Source: Paludibacterium paludis (GTDB taxonomy: Bacteria; Pseudomonadota; Gammaproteobacteria; Burkholderiales; Chromobacteriaceae). From it: a stretch of DNA of 64,000 nucleotides. The DNA lies in contig NZ_CP069161.1 of NCBI RefSeq assembly GCF_018802605.1, positions 558,001-622,000 on the forward strand, given 5' to 3'. The notes beneath the pieces were generated by a model. That model was not told where the DNA came from. It made no database searches and saw only the letters and a program-made list of their open reading frames with translations. Numbering within the stretch: position 1 is the first letter of the stretch; every line of letters starts with the position of its first letter. Shown here in pieces: positions 34,406-45,053 of the stretch. The translations under genes were made by a program, and so were the position numbers.

Positions 34406-35263
34406 ATGGGGCTCGCCGAAGAGTTCACGCTGTCCCCCGAGAGAGTGGCGGAAGGGATCGGCAGGTTGCCATCCCTGCCGGCGCTTGCCATGGAGCTGCT
34501 TCAGCACATCGACGGTGAACCCGATACGGGCGAGGTGGCCGAGATGATCGGCCAGGATCCTGTCCTGACAGGAAGTCTTCTGCGCATTGCCAACTCCTCC
34601 TTCTATGGTTTGCAAGGCAGGATCGGCACCATTCCCGATGCAATCACCGTGCTGGGGCTGGGCAATGTGAGGACATTGGCGATGAGTATGGCGTTGGCCA
34701 ACGTTTTCAACCGGGCAGGGGGCGCGCCTGTGGCCATGAGGCGCTTCTGGCAGCACAGCGGAGCCGTGGCGATTTGCACCAAATCGTTGGCCAGACGGCT
34801 TCGCGTCAATGAGTCGGCCGCTTTTGCCGCCGGGCTGCTGCATGATATCGGCCGCTTGGTCCTGCAAAGCGCGTTTCCCGGACATTTCTCCGCGGTTTGC
34901 ACCTATCAGCAGCACGTGGATTGCGAAGCGTTCCAGGCCGAGAACACAGTGCTGGGAACGGATCACGCCCAGATCGGCGCGTGGCTCGCCCGGAGCTGGA
35001 ATTTTCCGGATACCCTGCAACGGGCGATCGCCTACCATCATACGCCCGATTGTCTGGAAGCCAACAGGCTGGCCGGCTTGGTCCACGTGGCCGATTGCGT
35101 GGTGCACGCGCTCGACATCTGCGAGGACGAGCAGGAACGGGTGCCGAGGATCGATGATGCGGTGTGGCGTTGCTACGAGTTGCCCCGCGATCAGATGGTG
35201 GCGGTATTGGGCGAAGTGGAAACCCATTTCGGTACCGCCTGCGATATTCTTCTGGCGGCGTGA
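34406..35263 (+). CDS. HDOD-domain signalling protein
   Basis: A 285-residue protein, nearly all one HDOD domain: RLPSLPALAMELLQHI near residue 19, QDPVLTGSLLRIANSSFYG near 50, ITVLGLGNVRTLAMSMAL and GLLHDIGRLVLQ near 148. HDOD proteins are relatives of HD-GYP phosphodiesterases that usually lack catalytic metal residues and act as scaffolds in chemotaxis, stress and c-di-GMP signalling. The start at 34406 has GGAG upstream. Operon with the small upstream protein. Confidence 0.9.
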   Translation: MGLAEEFTLSPERVAEGIGRLPSLPALAMELLQHIDGEPDTGEVAEMIGQDPVLTGSLLRIANSSFYGLQGRIGTIPDAITVLGLGNVRTLAMSMALANVFNRAGGAPVAMRRFWQHSGAVAICTKSLARRLRVNESAAFAAGLLHDIGRLVLQSAFPGHFSAVCTYQQHVDCEAFQAENTVLGTDHAQIGAWLARSWNFPDTLQRAIAYHHTPDCLEANRLAGLVHVADCVVHALDICEDEQERVPRIDDAVWRCYELPRDQMVAVLGEVETHFGTACDILLAA

Positions 35264-35788
35264 TCCCGCGAGGTTTCCAATTCCATTCGTCCGTGTGGCC
35301 CCGCCCGCCAGGGCATCGCCTCACCCGGGGTAGCGCGGCGCCGCCAGGCCGTGCCGAGCTCAAGACCGCCGCATCCGTCATCGTTGTATAGCGAACCACG
35401 CCATCAACCCCGGTACGCAAAACAAGACGGTGATTCCGATGTGCGTACCTGCGAACCTCCCAAGCCTTTCCATCGTCGCCTTATGTTAAGACGTTCCCTG
35501 GCTTCTCTGCTTGTCGGGCCTTGGCGAGTCGAACGCGGCCTCAATCTTGCCGAGTGACCAGAGTGTTATGACCTGAACCCCGGAAGGAGCTCGCGGTTCG
35601 GCGGCCTTGCCGTGTCCTTGGGTGGGAGGGGCAGGGACTGAATATTTCCGCCTGTGTGGCGTATAGTGCTATGAGGCGGGCGGGAATCTGTCCATCCGGG
35701 TGACGGGAGTTGCGAGTCTGAATCCGGTCCTATGAACCGGTGACGGAATGCAAGCGATTGATTTACAGAAAAACACGAGAGAGGGAAG
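35264..35788 (+). other. Spacer between HDOD gene and tRNA-Arg
   Basis: About 525 bp in which I see no gene on either strand. It is GC-rich with no T-run terminator after the HDOD gene. It lies downstream of the minus-strand tRNA. Confidence 0.4.
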
Positions 35789-35865
35789 TGGCGCACCCGA
35801 CAGGGATCGAACCTGTGACCTTCAGCTTCGGAAACTGACACTCTATCCAACTGAGCTACGGGTGC
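35789..35865 (-). tRNA. tRNA-Arg (anticodon CCG)
   Basis: 77 nt on the minus strand. The acceptor stem GCACCCG pairs with CGGGTGC, the D-loop contains AGTTGGATA, the anticodon stem-loop is TCAGT-TTCCGAA-GCTGA with anticodon CCG and the T-arm is ACAGG-TTCGATC-CCTGT. The 3' CCA is encoded. It reads arginine CGG codons, common in this GC-rich genome. Confidence 0.97.
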
Positions 35866-35883
35866 AAATCGATGCAGACACGG

Positions 35884-35912
35884 ATAATAGCGTAAGCTTC
35901 GCGGAGCGTCTA
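35884..35912 (-). promoter_or_regulatory. Sigma70 promoter of tRNA-Arg
   Basis: Minus strand TAGACG (35907-35912) and TATTAT (35884-35889) with a 17-bp spacer, about 19 bp before the mature tRNA 5' end. Confidence 0.7.
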
Positions 35913-35922
35913 GTACATGCTT

Positions 35923-35951
35923 TTGCCTTGGCGTTACGCTTCTCGTATAAT
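35923..35951 (+). promoter_or_regulatory. Sigma70 promoter of the cytochrome c gene
   Basis: TTGCCT (35923-35928) and a perfect TATAAT (35946-35951) with 17 bp between, 43 bp before the start codon. Confidence 0.75.
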
Positions 35952-35993
35952 CACCCCTATTTTAATTGTCATTATTTTTCAGGCGAGGCTCGA

Positions 35994-36734
35994 ATGAGTA
36001 ATGAGAACGTAATGACTCCCTCCCAGATCATCAAGATCCTGGTCGGCGTCGTTGTCTTTCTTGTCGTGGCGATCTACCTCCTGGCCAAGTTGGCCACCAG
36101 CGGTTTCAATGTAGACGCCGAGGTTATGACCAAGGAAGCCGTCGCGGCTCGCCTGAAGCCGGTCGGTCAATCCGTTGCCAGCGATGCGCCTCCGGGAATG
36201 CGTTCCGGAGAACAGGTCTACACCGCCGTATGTATTTCCTGTCACGGCACGGGCTTGGCCGGTTCCCCGAAATTCGGCGATGCCGCGGCGTGGGGCGCGC
36301 GTATTTCCAAGGGCTTCGATACCCTTGTGACCCATGCGCTCGGCGGTTTCAACGCCATGCCTGCCAAGGGCGGCGCAACCGACCTGACCGACGATGAAAT
36401 CAAGCGTGCCGTGGCTTACATGGGCAATGCGGCGGGTGGCAAGTTTACCGAACCGGCGGTTGGCGGCGCGGCGGCCGGCGCGAAGATCGATCCGGAAGTG
36501 AACGGCAAGAAGATTTACGAAAGCCTGTGCGTGAGCTGCCATGGAGCCGGTGTCGCCGGCGCGCCGAAGTTCGGCGACAAGGCCGCGTGGGCCGCGCGGA
36601 CCAAGGCCGGTATGGAGGAAGTCCAGAAGATCGCGACCAAGGGTCTGAACGCGATGCCGCCCAAAGGCGGGTTTACCGGTAGCGACGAGGAATTCCGTTC
36701 CGCCATCGACTACATGGTGAATCATTCCAAATAA
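35994..36734 (+). CDS. Membrane-anchored dihaem c-type cytochrome (cytochrome c5 family)
   Basis: A 246-residue protein. One N-terminal membrane helix (about residues 11-32) anchors two tandem cytochrome c domains in the periplasm. Haem-binding motifs CISCH (80-84) and CVSCH (179-183) are intact; axial Met candidates lie in NAMPAKGG and NAMPPKGG. The two domains are clear duplicates (both have SPKFGD or APKFGD after the haem motif). It probably shuttles electrons between the bc1 complex and a terminal oxidase. AGGCGAGG precedes the ATG at 35994. Strong terminator downstream. Confidence 0.92.
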   Translation: MSNENVMTPSQIIKILVGVVVFLVVAIYLLAKLATSGFNVDAEVMTKEAVAARLKPVGQSVASDAPPGMRSGEQVYTAVCISCHGTGLAGSPKFGDAAAWGARISKGFDTLVTHALGGFNAMPAKGGATDLTDDEIKRAVAYMGNAAGGKFTEPAVGGAAAGAKIDPEVNGKKIYESLCVSCHGAGVAGAPKFGDKAAWAARTKAGMEEVQKIATKGLNAMPPKGGFTGSDEEFRSAIDYMVNHSK

Positions 36735-36750
36735 GTGATTTGATTCAATG

Positions 36751-36788
36751 AAAAAACGCACCGTCCGCTGGATGGTGCGTTTTTTTTT
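36751..36788 (+). terminator. Rho-independent terminator of the cytochrome c gene
   Basis: Stem ACGCACC...GGTGCGT (36756-36780) preceded by A6 and followed by T8; it works on the plus strand and may be bidirectional. Confidence 0.85.
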
Positions 36789-36814
36789 GCCTTCAGGTCG
36801 TTGACGCGTGCATG

Positions 36815-36850
36815 AAAAATCCGCCGGAACAGCGAAACCGGCGGATTTTC
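36815..36850 (-). terminator. Terminator of the marR-cytochrome b561-yceI operon
   Basis: Perfect 12-bp stem AAAATCCGCCGG (36816-36827) with CCGGCGGATTTT (36838-36849). Read on the minus strand it ends in T5, 18 bp after the last yceI stop. Confidence 0.85.
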
Positions 36851-36866
36851 AGAAAAACGGTGCGAC

Positions 36867-37439
36867 TTACTTGGTTCGCTGGGCTTCGATGACGATGTTC
36901 AGCTTGACCTCGTCGGCGATGGCCGGAACGTAGGTCTTCATGCCGAACTCGCTACGTCGGATCACCGTCTCGGCATTGGCGCCGTAGGTTTCGATGCCGC
37001 TCATCGGGTTCTTGCCGCCTTTGAAATGGGTGACCTTGAGCGTCACCGGACGGGTCACGCCAAGCAAGGTCAGCTTGCCTTGCACCTCGCTGAGTGTTTC
37101 ACCGGCGAACACCAGTTTGTCGGACGTGAATGTCAGGGAAGGATACTTTTCGACATTGAAAAAGTCCGGCCCCTTCAAGTGCTTGTCCCGTGCCGCCCAG
37201 AAGGTTTGCAAGGAGGCCGCGTCGATCTTGATGTCGACGGCGCCGTCGCGGGCTTCGGTGTCCAGCGTCACGGTGCCGCCGACTTTGGCGAACAGCCCGA
37301 TCTGCTCGGAAAACCCGAGGTGATTGACGGTGTATTGAGCGTAGGTATGGCTCGGGTCGACGGCATAAGTGGCCGGTGCGGCCTGGACCGCGGCCGCCAG
37401 AGAGAGGGTCGACAACGAAACGGCAATCAGCTTGATCAT
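36867..37439 (-). CDS. YceI-family periplasmic protein (first copy)
   Basis: A 190-residue protein with a cleavable signal peptide (MIKLIAVSLSTLSLAAAVQA, cut after AQA/A). The mature part is a YceI beta-barrel: YAVDPSHTYAQYTVNHLGFS, DIKIDAASLQT, GKLTLLGVTRPVTLKV and a C-terminal DEVKLNIVIEA strand. YceI proteins are lipocalin-like and bind isoprenoid chains, including quinones, in the periplasm. It is the last gene of the operon, 33 bp after a second yceI gene with which it shares only the fold pattern. Confidence 0.9.
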   Translation of the reverse strand: MIKLIAVSLSTLSLAAAVQAAPATYAVDPSHTYAQYTVNHLGFSEQIGLFAKVGGTVTLDTEARDGAVDIKIDAASLQTFWAARDKHLKGPDFFNVEKYPSLTFTSDKLVFAGETLSEVQGKLTLLGVTRPVTLKVTHFKGGKNPMSGIETYGANAETVIRRSEFGMKTYVPAIADEVKLNIVIEAQRTK

Positions 37440-37472
37440 GGTGGTTTCCTTATGGTTTGAGCGATGTGCGAC

Positions 37473-38015
37473 TTACGTACCTGCGAAGGCGATATGGAAT
37501 TTGATGACGACTTCATCGGCCACCGTGCCGGTGTCCGCCCATTCGCCTTCGCCGATCTTGAACTGGGTGCGCTTGACCGGCAGCGAACCCTCGACATGCG
37601 TCAACTTGCCGTCCTGACGGATCGTGAACGGCGCAGACAGATCGCGGGTGACGCCCTTCAGGGTCAATTTGCCGCTGACCTGAAACCGGTTGCCCCCCAG
37701 TGGCTTGATGGTTGTGCTGACAAAGCGGGCGGTCGGGTACTGGGCCACATTGAACCAGTCTTTCTTGCGGGCTTCCGTTTCCGCGTCGCGGGTGGGCAAG
37801 GCGATGCTGGTGGTGTCGATTGTCAGGTCGGCCTTGCCCGCCTGGGGTGCTTTGGGGTCGAAGGCGACCGTGCCGCCGAATTTGCGGAAACTGCCGTCCA
37901 GCGGCACGTTCAATTGCTTGAGCGTGAAGCCGATGCGGCTTTGCGCCGGGTCGGGCTGCGCGGCGGAAAGAGGCGCGCCGGCGAGCAAAAACAGGGCGGG
38001 GATGAGACGCTTCAT
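37473..38015 (-). CDS. YceI-family periplasmic protein (second copy)
   Basis: A 180-residue YceI protein with a signal peptide (MKRLIPALFLLAGAPLSA). The barrel pattern is visible in SRIGFTLKQLNVPLDGSF, DLTIDTTSI, KDWFNVAQYPTARFVS and GKLTLKGVTRDLSAPF. It follows the cytochrome b561 gene by 28 bp. Pairing of YceI proteins with a cytochrome b561 is common and suggests a periplasmic role tied to membrane electron transfer or quinone handling; this is inference. Confidence 0.9.
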   Translation of the reverse strand: MKRLIPALFLLAGAPLSAAQPDPAQSRIGFTLKQLNVPLDGSFRKFGGTVAFDPKAPQAGKADLTIDTTSIALPTRDAETEARKKDWFNVAQYPTARFVSTTIKPLGGNRFQVSGKLTLKGVTRDLSAPFTIRQDGKLTHVEGSLPVKRTQFKIGEGEWADTGTVADEVVIKFHIAFAGT

Positions 38016-38043
38016 CGTGGATCTCCGTGTCGTTGTGGGAGTA

Positions 38044-38589
38044 TCAGGAACGGGGCGCGCGCAGGCTCATGCGCCACAAGGTGCCATCCTTGTCGATCAG
38101 ATGGTGCTTGAGCGCGAAGACGACGTGACCCGCCACACAGGCCGCGAGCAGCCAATTGAGCGCGACGTGCACCGCCGCCAACCGGTCGGCCAGTGTTTCA
38201 TTGGCCGCGACAAGATCGGGAAGTGGCAAAACGGACAGGTACACTACCGGGAACCCCTTTGCCGAACTCATTGTCCACCCGGTGAGCGGAATGGCGAACA
38301 TCAGCACATAGAGCAGCGCATGGCCGGCGCCCGCCGCGAAGCGTTCCACCGGCCCCATGTGGCCAGGCAGGGGCGGGGCGGGTTTGACCAGTCGCACGAC
38401 AAGGCGCAACGCGGCAAAGCCCAGTACCGTGATGCCGATCCATTTGTGCCAGCCGATCAGCTTGAATTTCGCGGGGGACAGGGGGAGTCCGTCCATGTAG
38501 AGCGCCAGCGAGAACGCCGCCACGATCAGGACGGCCATCAGCCAGTGCAGGGCGATGGCGGGGGCGGAATAACGGTTAACGGTTTGCAA
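38044..38589 (-). CDS. Cytochrome b561-family membrane protein
   Basis: A 181-residue, four-helix membrane protein. Conserved His residues in the helices (ALHWLMA, GWHKWIG, GHALLYVLM, VHVALNWLLAACVAGHVVFA) are the expected ligands of two b haems. Bacterial cytochrome b561 (CybB type) moves electrons from quinol, or oxidises superoxide in Escherichia coli CybB. Its start overlaps the marR stop by 14 bp, so it is coupled to the regulator. Confidence 0.9.
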   Translation of the reverse strand: MQTVNRYSAPAIALHWLMAVLIVAAFSLALYMDGLPLSPAKFKLIGWHKWIGITVLGFAALRLVVRLVKPAPPLPGHMGPVERFAAGAGHALLYVLMFAIPLTGWTMSSAKGFPVVYLSVLPLPDLVAANETLADRLAAVHVALNWLLAACVAGHVVFALKHHLIDKDGTLWRMSLRAPRS

Positions 38590-39031
38590 GCCGGTTCTCC
38601 TCGCAAGTTTTCGTGAAGGCCATGCGCAGCCGGGCCAGTCCTTCGCGCAGCGCGTTCATGTCCTCTGCGCAAAACGGTTCGAAGGCTTTCTCCATATAGT
38701 CCAGATGACTGGGGAAGACACTGTCGAACACGGCCTCGCCCTGCCCGGTGAGGGCGATGAAGATGCTGCGGCGATCCTGCTCGGCGACACTGCGCCGGAT
38801 GAGGCCTTTCTCCTCCAGCCTGTCCAGTACCCCGGTCAGGGTTCCCTTGGTGATGAGGGTTTTCTCCGAAAGCTCCTTGCAGCTCATGCCGGGCGTGTTT
38901 CCCAGGGTGGCGACCACATCGAACTGGGGCGGAGTCAGTCCCAGTTGGCGGATATGGTAGGCGGAGAGCTGTTCGAACGCCTGGTAGGTGCGGGCCAGTT
39001 CTCTGACCAGCGGCAAAAACGATGTCTGCAT
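38576..39031 (-). CDS. MarR-family transcriptional regulator
   Basis: A 151-residue winged-helix regulator. The DNA-binding part runs from LGLTPPQFDVVATLGNTPG through SCKELSEKTLITKGTLTGVL to RSVAEQDRRSIFIALT (wing). It heads a four-gene operon with cytochrome b561 and two YceI genes. A perfect 6-2-6 palindrome lies 42 bp upstream of its start, so it probably represses its own operon and responds to a small ligand or oxidant. Confidence 0.9.
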   Translation of the reverse strand: MQTSFLPLVRELARTYQAFEQLSAYHIRQLGLTPPQFDVVATLGNTPGMSCKELSEKTLITKGTLTGVLDRLEEKGLIRRSVAEQDRRSIFIALTGQGEAVFDSVFPSHLDYMEKAFEPFCAEDMNALREGLARLRMAFTKTCEENRLANR

Positions 39032-39073
39032 GGGTACTAGGTGTAAAAAGTATATTTTAGAAGCATAATATTA

Positions 39074-39087
39074 GTTCTAGTTAGAAC
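39074..39087. promoter_or_regulatory. Candidate MarR operator
   Basis: GTTCTA-gt-TAGAAC, a perfect palindrome with a 2-bp centre, in the AT-rich region between marR and zipA. Confidence 0.5.
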
Positions 39088-39236
39088 GAAATGCAAGCTT
39101 GCGGTTGCCATTCGCCCCTTTCCTGCCCGATACTCCCGGAAGAAAAACGGTCCGGCGTCTTTCTGCCTATTCCCTATGCGAAGCAAGTTGCAGATATAAT
39201 TGCTGGACCATTATTCGCCTTAACGCGGACGGGCTA

Positions 39237-40394
39237 ATGAGCGAATTGCAAATCGGTATTGTGTTACTGGGTGTTTCCGTGGTCGGTTTGGTCTACGGAT
39301 TCAATGTCTTTCAGGAGTGGCGCTTCAAGAAGCGGACCAGTCAGGCGTTCGCGCGTCCACAGGATGACGTGCTCCTCGAGGTACCCAAGAACCATGTCCG
39401 CGACGGCACGCGCAATGAGCGGCTTGAACCCGTGCTGATCGACACGGGCGATCCGGCGATCGACGACGAGGTCCCGTTCGCCGATCCTGTCTCCGACGAT
39501 TTCCAGCCCGAGCCGCGGCACGAACCGCCGGCGCCGGTCGAAGAGACGACGCAGGACGACGCGCAGATGGACGCTCTCGATCACCAGGCCCTGGTGGTCT
39601 CGATGCTCGATCCATCGCTGGATTTCATCGCCGAAATGGCCTTCCACGAGCCCGTGGAACTCGCGGCGCTGCCCCGTTTCAACGTGGCCAAGCGGGTTCA
39701 GATCATTGGCCGGACCGAAAAGGGATTGTGGCGGTCGGTGGAAACCCTGCCGAATATCCGGTACAAGCAATTGAATATCGGCCTGCAGCTGGTCGACCGC
39801 AGCGGCGCGGTGACCGAACAGGAACTGGCGAGCTTTTGCCAGCAGGTTACCCGCTACGCGGAAGAATACAATGCCGCGGTGAGTTTTCCGCAACGCCAGC
39901 AAAAACTGGTGGCTGCGCGCGAACTCGACCGCTTTTGCGCCGATGTCGATGTGCTGATCGGCATCAACGTGGTGGCGGGGTCGCCGATCGAGGGTACCCG
40001 GCTGCGCCGCTACGTGGAAGCGGCGGGCTTGCAGCTCGAACCCGATGGCGCATTCCATTATCTGGCCGATTCCGGCAATACCCTTTATTCGCTGTTGGCC
40101 GCCGACCAGATGCCGTTCACGCTCCATACGCTGCTGGACAAGAGTTTTCCGGCGCTCACGCTGCTTTTCGATGTGCCGCGCGTGGCCGGCGGGGTCGAAG
40201 TGTTTGACCGGGTTATCCAGTTCGCGCGCCAAATGGCCCAGGAATTCGACGCTCAACTGGTGGATGATAACCGCAAGGTGCTCAGCGAGGCCGGACTCAA
40301 CCGCATCCGCGAGCAGCTTCGCCACATCTACGGCAGCATGGATGACAGAGGTATCGCGCCTGGCAGTGTGGCCGCCCTCAGGTTGTTCGCCTGA
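39237..40394 (+). CDS. zipA: Cell division protein ZipA-like
   Basis: A 385-residue protein with the ZipA layout. An N-terminal membrane helix (about residues 5-24, IGIVLLGVSVVGLVYGFNVF) is followed by an acidic, Pro-rich linker (about 60-120) and a C-terminal ZipA-type FtsZ-binding domain (LPNIRYKQLNIGLQLVDRSG, VLIGINVVAG, FTLHTLLDKSFPALTLLFDV). ZipA anchors FtsZ to the membrane early in septation. The position immediately before ligA matches the conserved zipA-ligA pair. TATAAT occurs at 39195-39200 upstream, without a good -35. Confidence 0.85.
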   Translation: MSELQIGIVLLGVSVVGLVYGFNVFQEWRFKKRTSQAFARPQDDVLLEVPKNHVRDGTRNERLEPVLIDTGDPAIDDEVPFADPVSDDFQPEPRHEPPAPVEETTQDDAQMDALDHQALVVSMLDPSLDFIAEMAFHEPVELAALPRFNVAKRVQIIGRTEKGLWRSVETLPNIRYKQLNIGLQLVDRSGAVTEQELASFCQQVTRYAEEYNAAVSFPQRQQKLVAARELDRFCADVDVLIGINVVAGSPIEGTRLRRYVEAAGLQLEPDGAFHYLADSGNTLYSLLAADQMPFTLHTLLDKSFPALTLLFDVPRVAGGVEVFDRVIQFARQMAQEFDAQLVDDNRKVLSEAGLNRIREQLRHIYGSMDDRGIAPGSVAALRLFA

Positions 40395-40424
40395 CAGGGG
40401 CGAGCATTCCGAAACAAACCGCTC

Positions 40425-40450
40425 CGCCGGCATTTGCCGGCGTTTTCTTT
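40425..40450 (+). terminator. Hairpin with T-run between zipA and ligA
   Basis: CGCCGGC (40425-40431), ATTT loop, GCCGGCG (40436-40442), then TTTTCTTT. It may lower read-through from zipA into ligA. Confidence 0.65.
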
Positions 40451-40452
40451 AA

Positions 40453-42609
<2,157 letters not shown>

Positions 42610-42762
42610 ATAGGGAAAAACTGCCCGTTTTTGCGCTGGTCGGGTGGCGAAATGTCTTATTGCTGTTTTAAAATCCTTTTTTAATGACCATGTGCTGGAT
42701 TCGATTGACGGATTCGGGCGGCATAATGTCACTGTTGATTGCGCACTGCTATTAGGATCGCG

Positions 42763-43641
42763 ATGAAAAAAATCACCAAAGCCGTTTTCCCGGTCGCCGG
42801 GATGGGAACCCGATTTTTGCCGGCCACCAAGGCCAGCCCCAAGGAAATGCTGCCGGTCGTCGATAAACCCCTGATCCAGTACGCGGTCGAGGAAGCCATC
42901 GCCGCCGGAATCACCGAACTGATCTTCATTACCGGCCGCAACAAGCGTTCCATCGAGGATCATTTCGACAAGGCCTACGAGCTCGAAACCGAGCTGGAGA
43001 ACAAGAACAAGCAAAAGCTGCTGGACATCGTACAGGGCATCATCCCCCGCTCGGTGACCTGCATCTACATTCGCCAGCCGGTCGCGCTGGGGCTTGGCCA
43101 TGCGGTTCTGTGCGCCCAGCCGGTGGTCGGCGATGAGCCGTTTGCCGTGATTCTCGCCGACGATCTGATCGATGCCGAGCCGGGCGCGATGGAGCAGATG
43201 GTCGAAGTGTTCGACGAAACCCACGCTTCGGTGCTGGGGGTGGAAACCGTCGCGCCGGAGGATACCGGTTCCTATGGCATCGTCAAGGTCGAGGGCGACG
43301 CGAGTGGCACCGGCGCCCAGCGCGTGGTGCAGATCGTCGAAAAACCCCGCCCGGAAAATGCTCCTTCCAACCTCGCCGTGGTAGGCAGGTATATTCTTAC
43401 CCCGCGTATTTTTGATAAACTCCTGAACACAACGGCAGGGGCAGGGGGAGAAATCCAGCTGACCGACGGTATCGCCGCGCTGCTCCGGGAAGAACCGGTG
43501 CTGGCCCTGCCGTTCAGTGGCACCCGTTTTGATTGCGGATCGAAGCTTGGTTACCTCAAGGCAACCGTCAGTTACGGACTCAAGCATCACGAAGTGGGTG
43601 GCGAATTCGCCGACTATCTGGCGAAGCTTGGATCGCAGTAA
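42763..43641 (+). CDS. galU: UTP-glucose-1-phosphate uridylyltransferase GalU
   Basis: A 292-residue nucleotidyltransferase. The N-terminal loop [20 protein letters not shown] binds UTP, followed by [21 protein letters not shown] and the C-terminal GSKLGYLKA. It makes UDP-glucose, the entry point to surface polysaccharide sugars. Start 42763 ([13 protein letters not shown]) is the family start; AGGA lies just upstream. Its own terminator follows. Confidence 0.95.
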   Translation: MKKITKAVFPVAGMGTRFLPATKASPKEMLPVVDKPLIQYAVEEAIAAGITELIFITGRNKRSIEDHFDKAYELETELENKNKQKLLDIVQGIIPRSVTCIYIRQPVALGLGHAVLCAQPVVGDEPFAVILADDLIDAEPGAMEQMVEVFDETHASVLGVETVAPEDTGSYGIVKVEGDASGTGAQRVVQIVEKPRPENAPSNLAVVGRYILTPRIFDKLLNTTAGAGGEIQLTDGIAALLREEPVLALPFSGTRFDCGSKLGYLKATVSYGLKHHEVGGEFADYLAKLGSQ

Positions 43642-43660
43642 TCGCTCATTGGTGAGATTG

Positions 43661-43695
43661 CGCCGTATCCGTCCTGACGGGATACGGCGTTTTTT
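43661..43695 (+). terminator. Rho-independent terminator of galU
   Basis: CGCCGTATC (43661-43669) with GATACGGCG (43681-43689), then T6. Confidence 0.85.
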
Positions 43696-43725
43696 GTTTC
43701 AGGAAGCAGGAAGGAGTTCATCCTC

Positions 43726-44268
43726 ATGGCCAACGTTGCCGAAGCCCTTGGCATTCTCAATAGCTCTGACATTCTTTTCACGGAACAGGAAGTCAGCGCC
43801 GCCGTCGACCGCATGGCCGAAGAAATCACGGCGAAACTGGGCGGCGAATACCCGCTGGTACTGTCCGTGATGGGGGGCGCGGTGGTGTTCACCGGCCAAT
43901 TGCTGCCCCGTCTGAAATTCCCCCTGGATTTCGACTACGTGCATGTTTCCCGCTACGGCGACAAGACCCAGGGCGGCGAACTGGTCTGGAAGCAGGCACC
44001 GAAGGAGGATGTCCAGGATCGCGTGGTGCTGGTGCTCGATGACATCCTCGATGAAGGCCATACCATGGCCGCCATCCGCGACAAGGTTCTGGAAATGGGC
44101 GCCAAGGCGTTCTACAGCGGCGTGTTCGCCAACAAGCTGATCAACAAGGCCAAGCCGATGGCCGCGGACTTTGTCGGTCTTGACGTGCCCGACCGCTATG
44201 TCTTCGGTTACGGCATGGACGTGCGCGGCGCCTGGCGCAACCTCGCCGCCATCCACGCCCTGAAATAA
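43726..44268 (+). CDS. hpt: Hypoxanthine-guanine phosphoribosyltransferase
   Basis: A 180-residue type I phosphoribosyltransferase. The PRPP-binding motif VVLVLDDILDEGHTM is near residue 102. LSVMGGAVVF and FDYVHVSRYGDKTQ lie ahead of it, and the C-terminal FVGLDVPDRYVFGYGMD is typical of hypoxanthine phosphoribosyltransferases. It salvages hypoxanthine and guanine to IMP and GMP. AGGAAGGAG precedes the ATG. Single-gene unit after the galU terminator. Confidence 0.92.
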   Translation: MANVAEALGILNSSDILFTEQEVSAAVDRMAEEITAKLGGEYPLVLSVMGGAVVFTGQLLPRLKFPLDFDYVHVSRYGDKTQGGELVWKQAPKEDVQDRVVLVLDDILDEGHTMAAIRDKVLEMGAKAFYSGVFANKLINKAKPMAADFVGLDVPDRYVFGYGMDVRGAWRNLAAIHALK

Positions 44269-44281
44269 GCGCGTGAAATAC

Positions 44282-44307
44282 CCGGGAGGAGGACGGCCTC
44301 CTTCCGG
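44282..44307. other. Hairpin after hpt, without T-run
   Basis: CCGG-g-AGGAGG, loop ACGG, CCTCCT-t-CCGG. It is a candidate 3' end structure for hpt, but the downstream sequence lacks a T-run. Confidence 0.35.
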
Positions 44308-44339
44308 ATAAACAACCGGCGACACCACCGGAAAACATC

Positions 44340-45053
44340 ATGTCGGACTCCGCTCGCGGTCACAGTGCGCAAACCCTTACGGCATCAACGACAGAAACCC
44401 TGCGGCAACGCCTGTTGAGCGGGGAGTGGCCCGGCGGTACCCAGCTGCGTCAGGAGGCCTTGTCCCGCGAGCTTGGCGTCAGCCGCGTTCCGGTCCGCGA
44501 AGCGCTCAGGCAGCTGGAGGCCGAGGGACTCGTGGAGATTGTCGAGCATCGCGGCGCGGTGGTCGCCGAGTTGTCGCTGGATGAGATTCTCGAGCTGCTG
44601 CGGGTTCGGGCCTTGCTCGAGTGCGACATCCTGCTCGAAGCGGTTCCGCGGCAGACCCGGGGCGATCTGGAAACGGCGGAGTCGCTGCTGGGGCAATTCA
44701 AGGCGGCCCTGGATGCGCGCGACGTGTCCCGCTGGGGGTTGCTGAACGCGGAATTCCATCTGACGCTTTATCGCGCCGCGGGACGTCCTCATACCCTGGC
44801 CATGATCGGGCAGTTGCTCAATCGCACCGATCGCTATACCCGCATACAGATCATGTTGACCGATTGCTGCGAGCAGTCGTACCGCGAGCATGCCGAGCTG
44901 CTGGCGCTATGCCGCGGCAAGGACGCCGTGAGCGCCGCGGCCAGTTTGCGCAAGCACATTCTGGATGCCGGCCCCGCGCTCGCCGCCCACTATCCCCAAC
45001 AACGCAGCGGGATCGCGACTCGCCGGTCGCGCACAAGGAATCTGCCGGAATGA
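44340..45053 (+). CDS. GntR-family regulator (FadR/FCD subgroup)
   Basis: A 237-residue regulator. The N-terminal GntR winged helix (residues about 15-75) contains LRQEALSRELGVSRVPVREA and the wing HRGAVVAEL. The C-terminal all-helical FCD domain (about 85-215) has the metal-ligand pattern (Asp/His in LLNAEFHLTLY and YREHAELL). FCD regulators respond to carboxylates or sugar acids. Its stop overlaps the bestrophin start as ATGA, so the two are co-expressed. Confidence 0.9.
   Translation: MSDSARGHSAQTLTASTTETLRQRLLSGEWPGGTQLRQEALSRELGVSRVPVREALRQLEAEGLVEIVEHRGAVVAELSLDEILELLRVRALLECDILLEAVPRQTRGDLETAESLLGQFKAALDARDVSRWGLLNAEFHLTLYRAAGRPHTLAMIGQLLNRTDRYTRIQIMLTDCCEQSYREHAELLALCRGKDAVSAAASLRKHILDAGPALAAHYPQQRSGIATRRSRTRNLPE

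Noticed and set aside
35264..35788. Possible second tRNA or small gene in the spacer before tRNA-Arg
   Set aside because: No cloverleaf, T-arm consensus or plausible reading frame was found.
42610..42762. TTGACG near 42710 as galU promoter
   Set aside because: The nearest TATAAT-like element is only about 11 bp away, too close for a normal promoter.
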